From Acidobacteriaceae bacterium (lineage in GTDB: Bacteria > Acidobacteriota > Terriglobia > Terriglobales > Acidobacteriaceae): a stretch of 11,810 nucleotides of DNA. The DNA is taken from positions 1,303 to 13,112 of the forward strand of contig PLYW01000090.1 in assembly GCA_003151875.1 (NCBI GenBank), read 5' to 3'. Position numbers and translations under genes: made by a program. The first letter of the stretch is position 1; every line of letters starts with the position of its first letter. The notes beneath the pieces are model-generated. The model saw only the letters and a program-made list of their open reading frames with translations. It did no database searches and was not told the origin of the DNA. Of the stretch, positions 1 to 8,760 are shown one piece after another.

Positions 1-2379
<2,379 letters not shown>

Positions 2380-2382
2380 GAA

Positions 2383-2410
2383 CAGTGACTAGTGGGCTAG
2401 GGCAGTGGGG
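2383..2410. repeat. Short CAGTG/CTAG low-complexity repeat after infB
   Basis: Directly after the infB stop the sequence reads CAGTGACTAGTGGGCTAGGG followed by CAGTGGGG. Two CAGTG and two CTAG words make a degenerate repeat. Its style matches the CAGTGGCTAGTGG runs I recall between genes in Acidobacteriota. It is too short to define as an element, and no function is claimed. Confidence 0.35.
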
Positions 2411-2435
2411 CCAAGCAGTACCATGAGACCAATGA

Positions 2436-2483
2436 CGTCCCGGAACTGAATCCTCCATGAGAGGACCTACGGTGTCCGGGACG
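2436..2483 (+). promoter_or_regulatory. Nested inverted repeat upstream of ylxP
   Basis: CGTCCCGGA (2436-2444) is perfectly complementary to TCCGGGACG (2475-2483). Inside it, TCCTC (2451-2455) pairs with GAGGA (2461-2465) around a 5-nt CATGA loop. The transcript could fold into a two-tier stem ending 19 nt before the ylxP ATG. There is no T-run, so an intrinsic terminator is unlikely. An RNA-processing site, an attenuation structure or a mobile-repeat remnant are all possible. The structure is visible in the sequence; any role is inference. Confidence 0.45.
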
Positions 2484-2502
2484 ATGTGCAATAGGACGGG
2501 GA

Positions 2503-2829
2503 ATGATTGCGCATCTCACGCTCGAGATCCGCATTGAAGGCGCGCACTCGCTCAAGGACAAGCGGCAGGTGGTGCGCAGCGTGAAGGACGGGCTGCGGGC
2601 CCACTTCAACGTCTCCGTCGCCGAGCTTGACCCGAGCGAAGCCTGGCAGCGGGCCACCTTGGGCGTGGTCGGCATTTCCCACTCGCGCGATTATCTGGAA
2701 GGCCTGATGCGCAATGTGGAACGGCACGCGGTGCGCACGGCCAATAACAGCGGCGGCGAAGTCATCGATTCGTTTCTTGATTTCTTGAGTGAAGCAGAAC
2801 TTGGCGGACGCTCGACCGAGGAACCGTGA
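2503..2829 (+). CDS. ylxP: YlxP/DUF503 family protein
   Basis: This is a 108-residue member of the DUF503 (YlxP) family, which is small, cytosolic and commonly found between infB and rbfA. The biochemical role is not firmly established; the constant placement among initiation and ribosome-maturation genes suggests a link to 30S biogenesis. Family hallmarks are visible: SLKDKR (residues 16-21), FNVSVAE (35-41), then the W48 region and ATLGVVGIS (51-59), which would form a ferredoxin-like alpha/beta fold. The ATG is preceded by GGACGGGG, a usable ribosome binding site about 3-6 nt upstream. The full length is typical of the family. It lies 123 bp after infB and 75 bp before rbfA. The C-terminal tail (GGRSTEEP) is hydrophilic and unremarkable. 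Confidence 0.92.
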   Translation: MIAHLTLEIRIEGAHSLKDKRQVVRSVKDGLRAHFNVSVAELDPSEAWQRATLGVVGISHSRDYLEGLMRNVERHAVRTANNSGGEVIDSFLDFLSEAELGGRSTEEP

Positions 2830-2845
2830 TTGTCATCACGCCGGC

Positions 2846-2872
2846 TTGACAGGCGGGCGTATGCTCTAACGT
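2846..2872 (+). promoter_or_regulatory. Possible weak sigma-70 promoter before rbfA
   Basis: An exact TTGACA (2846-2851) is followed after a short 15-bp spacer by TAACGT (2867-2872), which matches the -10 consensus poorly. The -35 sits in the loop of an imperfect GC stem (ACGCCGGC / GCGGGCGT). It could give rbfA an internal promoter, but the spacing and the -10 are both sub-standard, so chance is a real alternative. Confidence 0.25.
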
Positions 2873-2904
2873 TCCCCTATTTTCGACTGGCAGAATAGAA
2901 GGCA

Positions 2905-3267
2905 ATGGAGAACCGGGGACAGAAGTACCATCGCGGCCGCATGGCGGAGGCTTTGCGGGAAGAAATCGTCGCCTTGGTGGAAGGTGAATTGGGCGATCCT
3001 CGCATTGGATTGGTCAGCGTCAGCGAGGTCCAACTGGGCCCCGATGGCAAGACCGCCCGCGTGTTGGTTTCGGTAGCGGGAGACGAGCACGAAGCAGAGC
3101 AGAGCCTCAAAGGCTTGAACGCGGCTGGCGGCTACATTCGGCATGAACTGGTAGGCCGTTTGGGTATCCGCCAGGCCCCGGAGCTGATCTTCGTACTCGA
3201 CCATGCCGATGACTACGGGGGTAGGATCGAAGAGCTGTTGCAGCGCATTCAGAAACGGAAGCGTTAG
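2905..3267 (+). CDS. rbfA: 30S ribosome-binding factor A
   Basis: RbfA binds the immature 30S subunit near the 5' end of 16S rRNA, helps its final maturation and is important for growth in the cold. The 120-residue product has the expected single KH-like domain. Seen in the sequence are the N-terminal RMAEALREEI helix (12-21), the DPRIGLVSVS strand (31-40), the AAG interhelical kink (73-75, the A-x-G form typical of RbfA), GYIRHELVGRLGIRQAPEL (76-94) and the closing DDYGGRIEELLQRI (102-115). The length is normal for the family. The ATG has a good AGAAGG ribosome binding site 3-8 nt upstream. It follows ylxP and precedes nrnA by only 4-22 bp depending on the nrnA start, so the two are almost certainly cotranscribed. 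Confidence 0.96.
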   Translation: MENRGQKYHRGRMAEALREEIVALVEGELGDPRIGLVSVSEVQLGPDGKTARVLVSVAGDEHEAEQSLKGLNAAGGYIRHELVGRLGIRQAPELIFVLDHADDYGGRIEELLQRIQKRKR

Positions 3268-3289
3268 GTTCGTGACCGGGTCCATTAGG

Positions 3290-4246
3290 ATGCTTGACGA
3301 AGTTTTGAATCAGATCGGCAGAAGGCAGAAGTTCATTCTCACGTCGCACGCCCGCCCCGATGGCGATGCAGTCGGGTCGGCGCTAGCCTGCTGCCAGATT
3401 CTGCGCAGCATGGGCAAACAGGCGAACGTAGTCCTCAGCGACGGCGTGCCGGGCATCTACCGCCCGTTGCCCTTCAGCGATTCGGTGCTGCAAACCACCG
3501 AGAACGCGCTCCAACCCGAGGCGGTCATCATCCTGGAATGCGATAGTGTACAGCGTACACGCCTGACTGGCCTGGAGCAGCACTACCTCATCAACATCGA
3601 TCACCATGCGACCGCCCGCCCTTTCGCGGACGTGAACTGGATTGATCCCAGTGCCTGCGCCACCGCGGAGATGATCTTCCGTCTGGCGCGCGAGGCCGGC
3701 GTCCAGATCTCACCTGAAGTGGCCACCTGTCTCTACACCGCGGTACTCACCGACACCGGCTCGTTCTGTTTCAGGGGAACTAGCGAGGGGACTTTCGCCC
3801 TGGCCAAGGAACTAGTGCGCTGCGGCGCTGACCCGGTTCGGATCGCCCAAAACGTATACTTCTCGACCCAGCTTTCCAAGATGCGTCTGCTGGGAGCCGC
3901 CCTCACCAGCCTTCACCGGGACGGTACTCTGGCCTGCATGCACGTGGATCGCGCTACCGTGGAACGCTGTCAGGCCCACGGAGAAGATTGTGAAGGATTA
4001 GTCAACTACGCCCTGGCCATCGAAGGTATTGAAGTGGCGTTGTTCTTTCGGGAACAACTTGACGGCAGCTTCCGCGTGAGCCTGCGCAGCAAGGGTAGGA
4101 TCAATGTAGCCGCGGTGGCCGAGCACTTCGGCGGGGGTGGTCACGAGTGCGCGAGCGGATGCGCGATGCCGGGTCCATTGTCGGCCGCCACCCGGAGTCT
4201 GCTGGCGGAATTTCGGCTTCGCGGTTACCACGCGGTGGTGCAGTAG
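3290..4246 (+). CDS. nrnA: DHH-family phosphoesterase, NrnA-type oligoribonuclease / pAp phosphatase
   Basis: The product is a soluble 318-residue DHH/DHHA1 phosphoesterase. NrnA enzymes degrade very short RNAs to mononucleotides and often dephosphorylate pAp; some relatives cleave cyclic dinucleotides. All metal-binding motifs are visible: HARPDGDAVGS (20-30), the ECD aspartate (D85), NIDHH (D104-H105-H106) and TDTGSF (154-159). The DHHA1 substrate motif GGGGHECASG occupies 281-290, preceded by RSKGRINVAAVAEHF. The ATG at 3290 gives a natural N-terminus (MLDEVLNQIG) but has AGG directly abutting it. An in-frame GTG at 3272 (V-T-G-S-I-R extension) with AGG 6 nt upstream is a real alternative. 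It sits immediately after rbfA, the usual position. I cannot tell RNA oligomer, pAp or c-di-AMP product preference from sequence. Confidence 0.93.
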   Translation: MLDEVLNQIGRRQKFILTSHARPDGDAVGSALACCQILRSMGKQANVVLSDGVPGIYRPLPFSDSVLQTTENALQPEAVIILECDSVQRTRLTGLEQHYLINIDHHATARPFADVNWIDPSACATAEMIFRLAREAGVQISPEVATCLYTAVLTDTGSFCFRGTSEGTFALAKELVRCGADPVRIAQNVYFSTQLSKMRLLGAALTSLHRDGTLACMHVDRATVERCQAHGEDCEGLVNYALAIEGIEVALFFREQLDGSFRVSLRSKGRINVAAVAEHFGGGGHECASGCAMPGPLSAATRSLLAEFRLRGYHAVVQ

Positions 4247-4272
4247 CTCTCGCCAGGCGAACGGATCGAGCC

Positions 4273-5910
4273 TTGAAACAGAACCTCATTCTGGACGAAC
4301 GCACCCGCCGTTCTACCGACCTTCTTGCTCTCATCGCATTCTGCGGATTCCTGTTTTTTGCCGGCCTTCAGGTGATCGGCTTGGTCGGCGCTGACGAGCC
4401 CCGGTATGCGCAAATCGCGCGCGAAATGCTGCAGCGCGGCGATTGGGTCACTCCAGTTCTGAATGGCCAGCCCTGGCTTGAAAAGCCGCCGCTTTATTAC
4501 TGGGCCACCATGCTGGCATATAAAGCGACCGGAGGGGTGAGCGATTGGGCGGCGCGCCTGCCATCTGCAATCCTTTGCTCGCTGATGATCTTCTTCATCT
4601 ATGTCTGGGTCCGCCATTTTCGCAGGGGAATGCAGTTGGATGCTGCGTTGATTACTGCCGCTTCAGCGATCGTGATTGGGTTCGGGCGGAGCGCTTCCAC
4701 CGACATGCCTCTGACGGCGATGTTCACCGCTGCAATGCTGTGCTGGTATGGTTGGTATTCCAACCAGAATCAGGGCTGGTTGCTGGCGTTCTATCTCTTT
4801 ACCGGAGTCGGAACCCTGGCCAAGGGTCCGGTTGCCGTCTTGCTTGCCGGGTTGATCATTGTGATCTTTGCTGCACTGCGACGCGATTGGCGGTTGTTTC
4901 TCCGCACTCTTTGGCCTGCCGGAATCTTGCTGTATCTCGCGGTGACCTTGCCCTGGTTTGTTGCAGTGCAGCGTGCCAATCCCGAGTTCTTCCGCACCTT
5001 CTTCTTGCAGCACAACGTGGAACGCTTTAGCACCAACCTTTATCACCATGCTCAACCCTTCTGGTTTTACCTGCCGGTGGCGCTGCTTGCGCTGGTGCCT
5101 TGGACCGTCTTTGTCATCGTCGCGCTCGTAGATGCCGTTCGCGACTGGCGTTTCTCGGTGCAGCAGCCGCCGGGAGTGGAAGATCTGCGCACCTATCTCA
5201 CGGTGTGGTTCTTGCTGCCGATAGCATTTTTCTCACTGTCGCAGTCGAAGCTGCCGGGATATATTCTTCCCGCGATTCCAGCCGGCACGATTTTGCTGGC
5301 GGACTTTGTCTGGCGCCGCGAACAGCAGGCAGAGAAGCCGAGTGCGTGGTTGGGAATGCTGCATGCCCTGCTCTCGGCAGCCATGCTGGTGGCGGCGCTT
5401 ATCGTGCCGTTCAAACTATTGAAGCTGGCCCTGCCACGAAATGTCATTATCGTCGCGGCCGGGCTCGGCATTACAGCGATCGTCGCTCTTTGGTTCAGCC
5501 TGCGCATGCAAGGCTACCGCGTGTTGCGGTTCATCACGCTGGTTCCGGTGGTCATCACCTTTGCGCTGTTATTGCGTGGTACGGCGCCGATCGTCAATTT
5601 ATTGCAATCGGTCCGTCCCGTGGAGGCGGCGATTCACGAGAGGTTCGGACAAATCCCAAGCATTGCGGTTTACGATGTGCCCCCCAGTGTGAGATACGGC
5701 CTGGCGTTCTACCTTGATCAGCCAATCGCAAGTTACGAAAAGAATGAGGCTCCGCCCTTCGATCATTTGGTTGTGGCGGCCAGTGGCGTCCAAAAGGAGT
5801 TGGAATATCGCCTACCCGGGCGCAGTGTCATGCGCGTGGGCGGCTTCGCACCGCAGCACTTGGACTTTTATGTGGTGTTGGGAAAAGCGTCGGGCCAGGC
5901 GAAGCCTTGA
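4273..5910 (+). CDS. GT39-family (ArnT/PMT_2-like) membrane glycosyltransferase
   Basis: This is an integral inner-membrane GT-C glycosyltransferase expected to transfer a sugar from a polyprenyl-phosphate donor to a periplasmic acceptor. ArnT itself modifies lipid A, but acceptor and sugar cannot be read here. From the TTG at 4273 the protein is 545 residues, the usual ArnT-like length. It has a first helix at 17-37, then the catalytic-loop motif ADEPRYA with D41-E42 and GDWVTPVLNGQPWLEKPPLYYW (56-77, KPP 71-73). Further family marks are ASTDMPL (141-147), LAKGP (182-186), HNVERF (247-252) and QSKLPGYILPAIP (324-336). About a dozen hydrophobic segments precede a soluble tail (about 447-545). 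Upstream in-frame GTG 4147 and ATG 4159 lie inside nrnA and would add an Arg/Gly-rich non-membrane leader, so they were rejected. GAG lies 2-4 nt before the TTG as a poor ribosome binding site. The gap to nrnA is 26 bp, suggesting cotranscription. Confidence 0.9.
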   Translation: MKQNLILDERTRRSTDLLALIAFCGFLFFAGLQVIGLVGADEPRYAQIAREMLQRGDWVTPVLNGQPWLEKPPLYYWATMLAYKATGGVSDWAARLPSAILCSLMIFFIYVWVRHFRRGMQLDAALITAASAIVIGFGRSASTDMPLTAMFTAAMLCWYGWYSNQNQGWLLAFYLFTGVGTLAKGPVAVLLAGLIIVIFAALRRDWRLFLRTLWPAGILLYLAVTLPWFVAVQRANPEFFRTFFLQHNVERFSTNLYHHAQPFWFYLPVALLALVPWTVFVIVALVDAVRDWRFSVQQPPGVEDLRTYLTVWFLLPIAFFSLSQSKLPGYILPAIPAGTILLADFVWRREQQAEKPSAWLGMLHALLSAAMLVAALIVPFKLLKLALPRNVIIVAAGLGITAIVALWFSLRMQGYRVLRFITLVPVVITFALLLRGTAPIVNLLQSVRPVEAAIHERFGQIPSIAVYDVPPSVRYGLAFYLDQPIASYEKNEAPPFDHLVVAASGVQKELEYRLPGRSVMRVGGFAPQHLDFYVVLGKASGQAKP

Positions 5911-5957
5911 GTTTCTTCGGGAACCAATTCACCCTGATTTTAAAGGGTCCTCAGCAA

Positions 5958-5986
5958 TTCGGGACCGCCCTGCGCGCGGTCCCGAA
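5958..5986. terminator. Strong hairpin between convergent genes, likely bidirectional terminator
   Basis: TTCGGGACCGC (5958-5968) and GCGGTCCCGAA (5976-5986) form a perfect 11-bp GC-rich stem with a 7-nt loop. It lies between the glycosyltransferase stop (5910) and the convergent WXXGXW gene stop (6020). On the plus strand it is followed by the T-biased AGTTTGCTTTGC; on the minus strand by TTGCTGAGG, a weaker tail. Placement and stem strength make a terminator for both genes the best reading. Confidence 0.8.
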
Positions 5987-6019
5987 AGTTTGCTTTGCTC
6001 CGAGAAGCAATTGGCTCCT

Positions 6020-7195
6020 TCAGTGATGCGGTTCCTTGCTTGGTGCGTTTTGGTGCTGCGGAGCATTCTGGTGCGCCGGCTGGCTAACGTGCGGAGCTGG
6101 CTGGCTAACGTGCGGAGCCGGTTGGTTTGCGTGCGAAGCCGGCTGGCTTGCGTGCGGGGCCGGCTGGCTCTGGTGCGGAGGAGGATAAGCTTTGCTCGTT
6201 TGTGGCCGAGCTGCAGCAGTATTGTTCGGATGTTGAACATTATTTGGATGTTGAACGGAAGTATTGTTCGGCCGCGGCGCGGCAACGCTGTTATTGTGAG
6301 GAGCTGCGGTCGTTGCGTTATTGCCTCGCGCAGCCGCCGTAGTATTGTTGCTCGGGTGCGGCGAATTTTGTGTCGTTGGAGGATGCGCAACGTTGTTGGG
6401 GCGAGCGACATTGTTGGCAGTGTTCGGGTGCGCTACTCCAGCACGATTGGCATTCACCGCCGGATTGTTCGTCACCGGCGCGTTACTCGCCCTGACCACA
6501 CCAGTGCCGTGGAAGGCCGCCGGCTTGGGAGTTGCGGCCACTTGCGGCCGGCCCTGGTTCACAGACGCCCATTGGCCGCGGTCGGAGCGGGCCATCTGCT
6601 CATGCTGGGTCTGCACTGACGTCGGAGCGATGTGGCGCTCGCGCAAGGCAGCTTCCTGAGCAGCATTGGGGCGGGCGTTGATTCCGCCGTTGCCGCCGTT
6701 ATAGGCGACGCGGTTTACGGTCACGTTGTTCACTACGGTCCTGTTGTAAACATTGTGAATGTTAGTTACGTTCACGCGATTGACGGTTTGGTTGTAATAG
6801 AAGTTACGACCATGCCAGTATCCACCCTCGTAGCCGTAACCGGTATAACCGAAGCCGTAGTTGATGCCGCCATAGAAGCCGATGTGCGGACCCCAATATC
6901 CGCCATGCCAGATGAAGGCCGACCCGCCCCATCCCCAATAGCCCGGTGTCCACAGAAAGCCGACTTGAGGGGCCAGCACCCACGTTCCTGGCACCCAGAA
7001 ATAGCCATCATCACCATATGCCCAGTAGCCTGGAGTCCAGATGTAGCCGGGACCCGGGCACCAAGGCTGCTCGTATACCGGCAGCGGAGGCGGTGCGATC
7101 CCCACCGAGATGAAGACGGCGGCAAATGACGATACGGGGACCGCGACAATCAGGAATGCTAACAAGAACAACCGACTGCAACGGAGGATACGCAT
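6020..7195 (-). CDS. Secreted WXXGXW (YXWGXW) repeat protein with Asn/Pro/His-rich tail
   Basis: The 391-residue product has a clear Sec signal peptide: MRILRCSR, a hydrophobic core (9-20) and probable cleavage after VSSFA (25). The mature part begins with four spaced aromatic repeats, WTPGYW (53-58), WVPGTW (67-72), WTPGYW (82-87) and WHGGYW (96-101), 14-15 residues apart. A Gly/Tyr-rich stretch and the Asn/Val-rich segment NQTVNRVNVTNIHNVYNRTV (135-154) follow. Residues about 240-391 are low complexity (Asn, Pro, His, Ala, Gln) and end in heptads of the SQPAPHV type. This matches the WXXGXW repeat family of exported proteins of unknown function; an envelope or surface role is inference. The ATG has a good AAGGGA ribosome binding site 4-9 nt upstream. 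It converges on the glycosyltransferase and diverges from the GNAT gene. Confidence 0.88.
   Translation of the reverse strand: MRILRCSRLFLLAFLIVAVPVSSFAAVFISVGIAPPPLPVYEQPWCPGPGYIWTPGYWAYGDDGYFWVPGTWVLAPQVGFLWTPGYWGWGGSAFIWHGGYWGPHIGFYGGINYGFGYTGYGYEGGYWHGRNFYYNQTVNRVNVTNIHNVYNRTVVNNVTVNRVAYNGGNGGINARPNAAQEAALRERHIAPTSVQTQHEQMARSDRGQWASVNQGRPQVAATPKPAAFHGTGVVRASNAPVTNNPAVNANRAGVAHPNTANNVARPNNVAHPPTTQNSPHPSNNTTAAARGNNATTAAPHNNSVAAPRPNNTSVQHPNNVQHPNNTAAARPQTSKAYPPPHQSQPAPHASQPASHANQPAPHVSQPAPHVSQPAHQNAPQHQNAPSKEPHH
6078..6182 (-). repeat. Five 21-bp tandem repeats in the 3' end of the WXXGXW gene
   Basis: Five consecutive 21-bp units begin at 6078, 6099, 6120, 6141 and 6162 on a GGCTGGCTAACGTGCGGAGC theme. 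The first two units differ at the last base only; the others are more divergent. Being a multiple of three they keep frame and encode the heptads around residues 339-373 (QPAPHAS, QPASHAN, QPAPHVS, QPAPHVS). A degenerate sixth unit may lie at 6057-6077. Copy-number change by slippage would lengthen or shorten the tail without a frameshift. Confidence 0.9.
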
Positions 7196-7454
7196 ATTTC
7201 CCTTTCTTATTCAATTCCAGCGCCCGGCCAGTTGCGGGAGTGCACTGGTGAACTCCTTCGGACGTTGCCAAGATGAGTTCAAATCTCTGGTTCTTTGGTC
7301 TCTACAGATTGGAACCGGACTTGCCAGGAATAGTTGCTAGGAAAACTATCGGGGCCACATACAAATTCTCTGGGTTGCGAATTCCGCCAGGCAACCCCGT
7401 CCGTCAGTTTAATGTTTGCCTCAGACGCCAACCGGCACTAGACTGACTCAGCGT
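7196..7454. promoter_or_regulatory. Divergent intergenic region, WXXGXW gene / GNAT gene
   Basis: About 260 bp separates two divergently read genes and must hold the promoter for each unless longer leaders exist. For the plus strand the best candidate is TTGCCA (7321-7326), 17 bp, AACTAT (7344-7349). The -35 is good but the -10 matches only 3 of 6. The AACTAT is also the right arm of a 6-bp inverted repeat (ATAGTT 7330-7335). A second inverted repeat is GGTTC (7289-7293) with GAACC (7312-7316). I found no convincing minus-strand promoter. No small gene is apparent. Confidence 0.3.
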
Positions 7455-8468
7455 ATGGCCGCAGCGCATAGATCGATTGATAATTACCGTCGGCCCCGGC
7501 TGAGTTCCGTGGAGATCCTCGACCTCAGGCACTTCTCATCTGCCGACCTGCGCCCCCTGCTCGAGCAAGAAATCGAGGTGTGGGGCAGATTGCTCGCCTG
7601 GGACTATCGCGGTTCGTCGGACATGATTTTGCGTTACATCGATGCCAAAATCCTGCCGGGGTACGCCGCCGTCGAGCGGGGAAGCATCGTAGGTTACTCG
7701 TTCTTCGTGTATGAAGGCAGCAAAGGTGTAGTGGGCGACCTCTTCGTCTCGCCGCGCCGCGCCGATGTCCGGGCGATCGAGCTTCAGATGGCGGAGCATA
7801 TGATCGAAACTCTGCAGCAGTCGCCTGGCATTCTTCGCGTCGAAGCGCAGTTGCTGACCCATCAGACGGGGGAACTCGTTGCCAACTTTGTTTCTGCAGG
7901 ATTTCAGCGCTACCGCAGACTATTTCTCGCCTTGCAATTGCAGGGATCCGAGGCTCCGCATATTCCACCCGTGCGCCTGCTGGAGGATATCCTGGTGCGC
8001 CGCTGGGCTGACCAGGACTACCAGGCGGCAGCCGGGGTCATCACCGCCGCCTATCGCTCCCACATCGACTCCGAGATTAACGATCAATACCGCACCAATG
8101 CTGGTTCCAACCGCTTCCTGAATAACATTGTGCGATTTCCCGGCTGTGGCGTCTTCGACCAGGACTCTTCGTTCGTCGCCATTCATCGAGCTTCCAGTGC
8201 GCTGATCGGACTGATTCTTTGTTCACGGGTTAAAGATGATGTGGGACACGTGACCCAGGTGTGCCTGGTTCCGGAGTATCGAGGGCGGGGTATTGGAGAA
8301 AGGCTTGTCGCCAGCACGTATCACTCGTTGCGCAATCGGAATTTTCGCCAGTTGTCACTGACCGTGACTGAAGCGAACCATCGCGCGGTAGATCTGTACA
8401 GGCGGTTGGGCTTTGTCGAGTTGCGCGTGTTCGATGCGTTTGTGTGGGAAGCAGGGGCTAGGGGTTAG
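7455..8468 (+). CDS. Tandem GNAT-fold N-acetyltransferase
   Basis: The 337-residue protein carries two GNAT-like halves. The C-terminal half (about 172-330) is canonical: VTQVCLVPEYRGRGIGERL (267-285) is motif A with the acetyl-CoA pyrophosphate loop R276-G-R-G-I-G281, and TEANHRAVDLYRRLGF (305-320) is motif B. The N-terminal half (about 20-160) repeats the layout, with GSIVGYSFFVYEG (77-88), VGDLFVSPRRADVRAIE (93-109) and a final FVSAGFQRYRRL (145-156). Its RRADVRAIE replaces the RxxGxG/A loop, so it probably does not bind acetyl-CoA. The substrate is unknown. The start is uncertain: ATG 7455 was chosen, with in-frame TTG 7416 and GTG 7509 as alternatives, none having a clear ribosome binding site. 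The last codons (EAGARG-stop) fall inside an intergenic-type repeat. The gene stands alone, convergent with the minus-strand operon. Confidence 0.85.
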   Translation: MAAAHRSIDNYRRPRLSSVEILDLRHFSSADLRPLLEQEIEVWGRLLAWDYRGSSDMILRYIDAKILPGYAAVERGSIVGYSFFVYEGSKGVVGDLFVSPRRADVRAIELQMAEHMIETLQQSPGILRVEAQLLTHQTGELVANFVSAGFQRYRRLFLALQLQGSEAPHIPPVRLLEDILVRRWADQDYQAAAGVITAAYRSHIDSEINDQYRTNAGSNRFLNNIVRFPGCGVFDQDSSFVAIHRASSALIGLILCSRVKDDVGHVTQVCLVPEYRGRGIGERLVASTYHSLRNRNFRQLSLTVTEANHRAVDLYRRLGFVELRVFDAFVWEAGARG

Positions 8469-8483
8469 GGACCAGGGGCTAGG
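8452..8483. repeat. CAGGGGCTAGG direct repeat straddling the GNAT stop codon
   Basis: CAGGGGCTAGG occurs at 8452-8462 and again at 8473-8483, with GGTTAGGGAC between. The first copy codes the last residues of the GNAT protein and the TAG stop at 8466-8468 falls in the linker. This GGGACCAGGGGCTAGG style is a recognisable intergenic repeat class in soil-bacterial genomes. It appears to have replaced or extended the original 3' end of the gene. Confidence 0.7.
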
Positions 8484-8550
8484 TTCTCAATTCCAAGTTG
8501 GCGGACTTTTCACCGCAATGCAGCCAGGCTGTCCAAGCGACCCGCTGGTA

Positions 8551-8577
8551 ACTCGAAACTGGAAACTCGAAACTGCG
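8551..8577. repeat. ACTCGAAACTG repeat between convergent genes
   Basis: ACTCGAAACTG is present at 8551-8561 and 8565-8575, a 14-bp period with GGAA/GCG linkers. It ends one base before the TAA complement of the small membrane protein gene at 8578. With the CAGGGGCTAGG repeat at 8452-8483 it brackets the roughly 110-bp convergent gap, so the two may be ends of one composite element. No strong terminator hairpin is evident in the gap. Confidence 0.65.
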
Positions 8578-8760
8578 TTAGTGCTTGATCAGCCACATCG
8601 CCCAGGCCGCGACAATGACTCCGCCAACGAAAAGAGCAAAGCAGTATGCGCCGTAGCGCAGCATGTCGCGTGGGGTATTGCGTTGCGTGATGCCGAATAC
8701 CGTGGAGGCACAGAGCGCAAACAACAGGGCGGCATTGAAGTGAGAGAGTTCGAAGGTCAT
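8578..8760 (-). CDS. Small two-helix membrane protein
   Basis: The 60-residue hypothetical protein has two hydrophobic segments (about 8-25 and 38-57) joined by a polar, basic loop containing QRNTPRDMLR (26-35), and ends WLIKH. There is no signal-peptide cleavage site and no recognised family. It is supported as real by its ATGA overlap with the upstream gene (TGA of the TM2-like gene and this ATG share 8758-8759), by its coherent membrane topology and by being the last cistron of a coupled operon. Translation probably depends on ribosomes finishing the preceding gene. It could assemble with the TM2-like protein encoded just upstream; that is inference from coupling alone. Confidence 0.75.
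   Translation of the reverse strand: MTFELSHFNAALLFALCASTVFGITQRNTPRDMLRYGAYCFALFVGGVIVAAWAMWLIKH

Noticed and set aside
4147..4272. Upstream GTG/ATG starts for the glycosyltransferase
   Set aside because: They would overlap nrnA by up to 100 nt and add a charged leader not seen at the N-terminus of ArnT-like enzymes.
6078..6182. CRISPR-like array
   Set aside because: The 21-bp units are head-to-tail without spacers and keep the reading frame of the secreted protein.
5714..6619. 301-codon plus-strand open frame across the terminator and the WXXGXW gene
   Set aside because: It runs antisense to a gene with signal peptide, ribosome binding site and family repeats; its Arg/Val-rich low-complexity translation reflects the complementary repeats, and it overlaps the glycosyltransferase 3' end.
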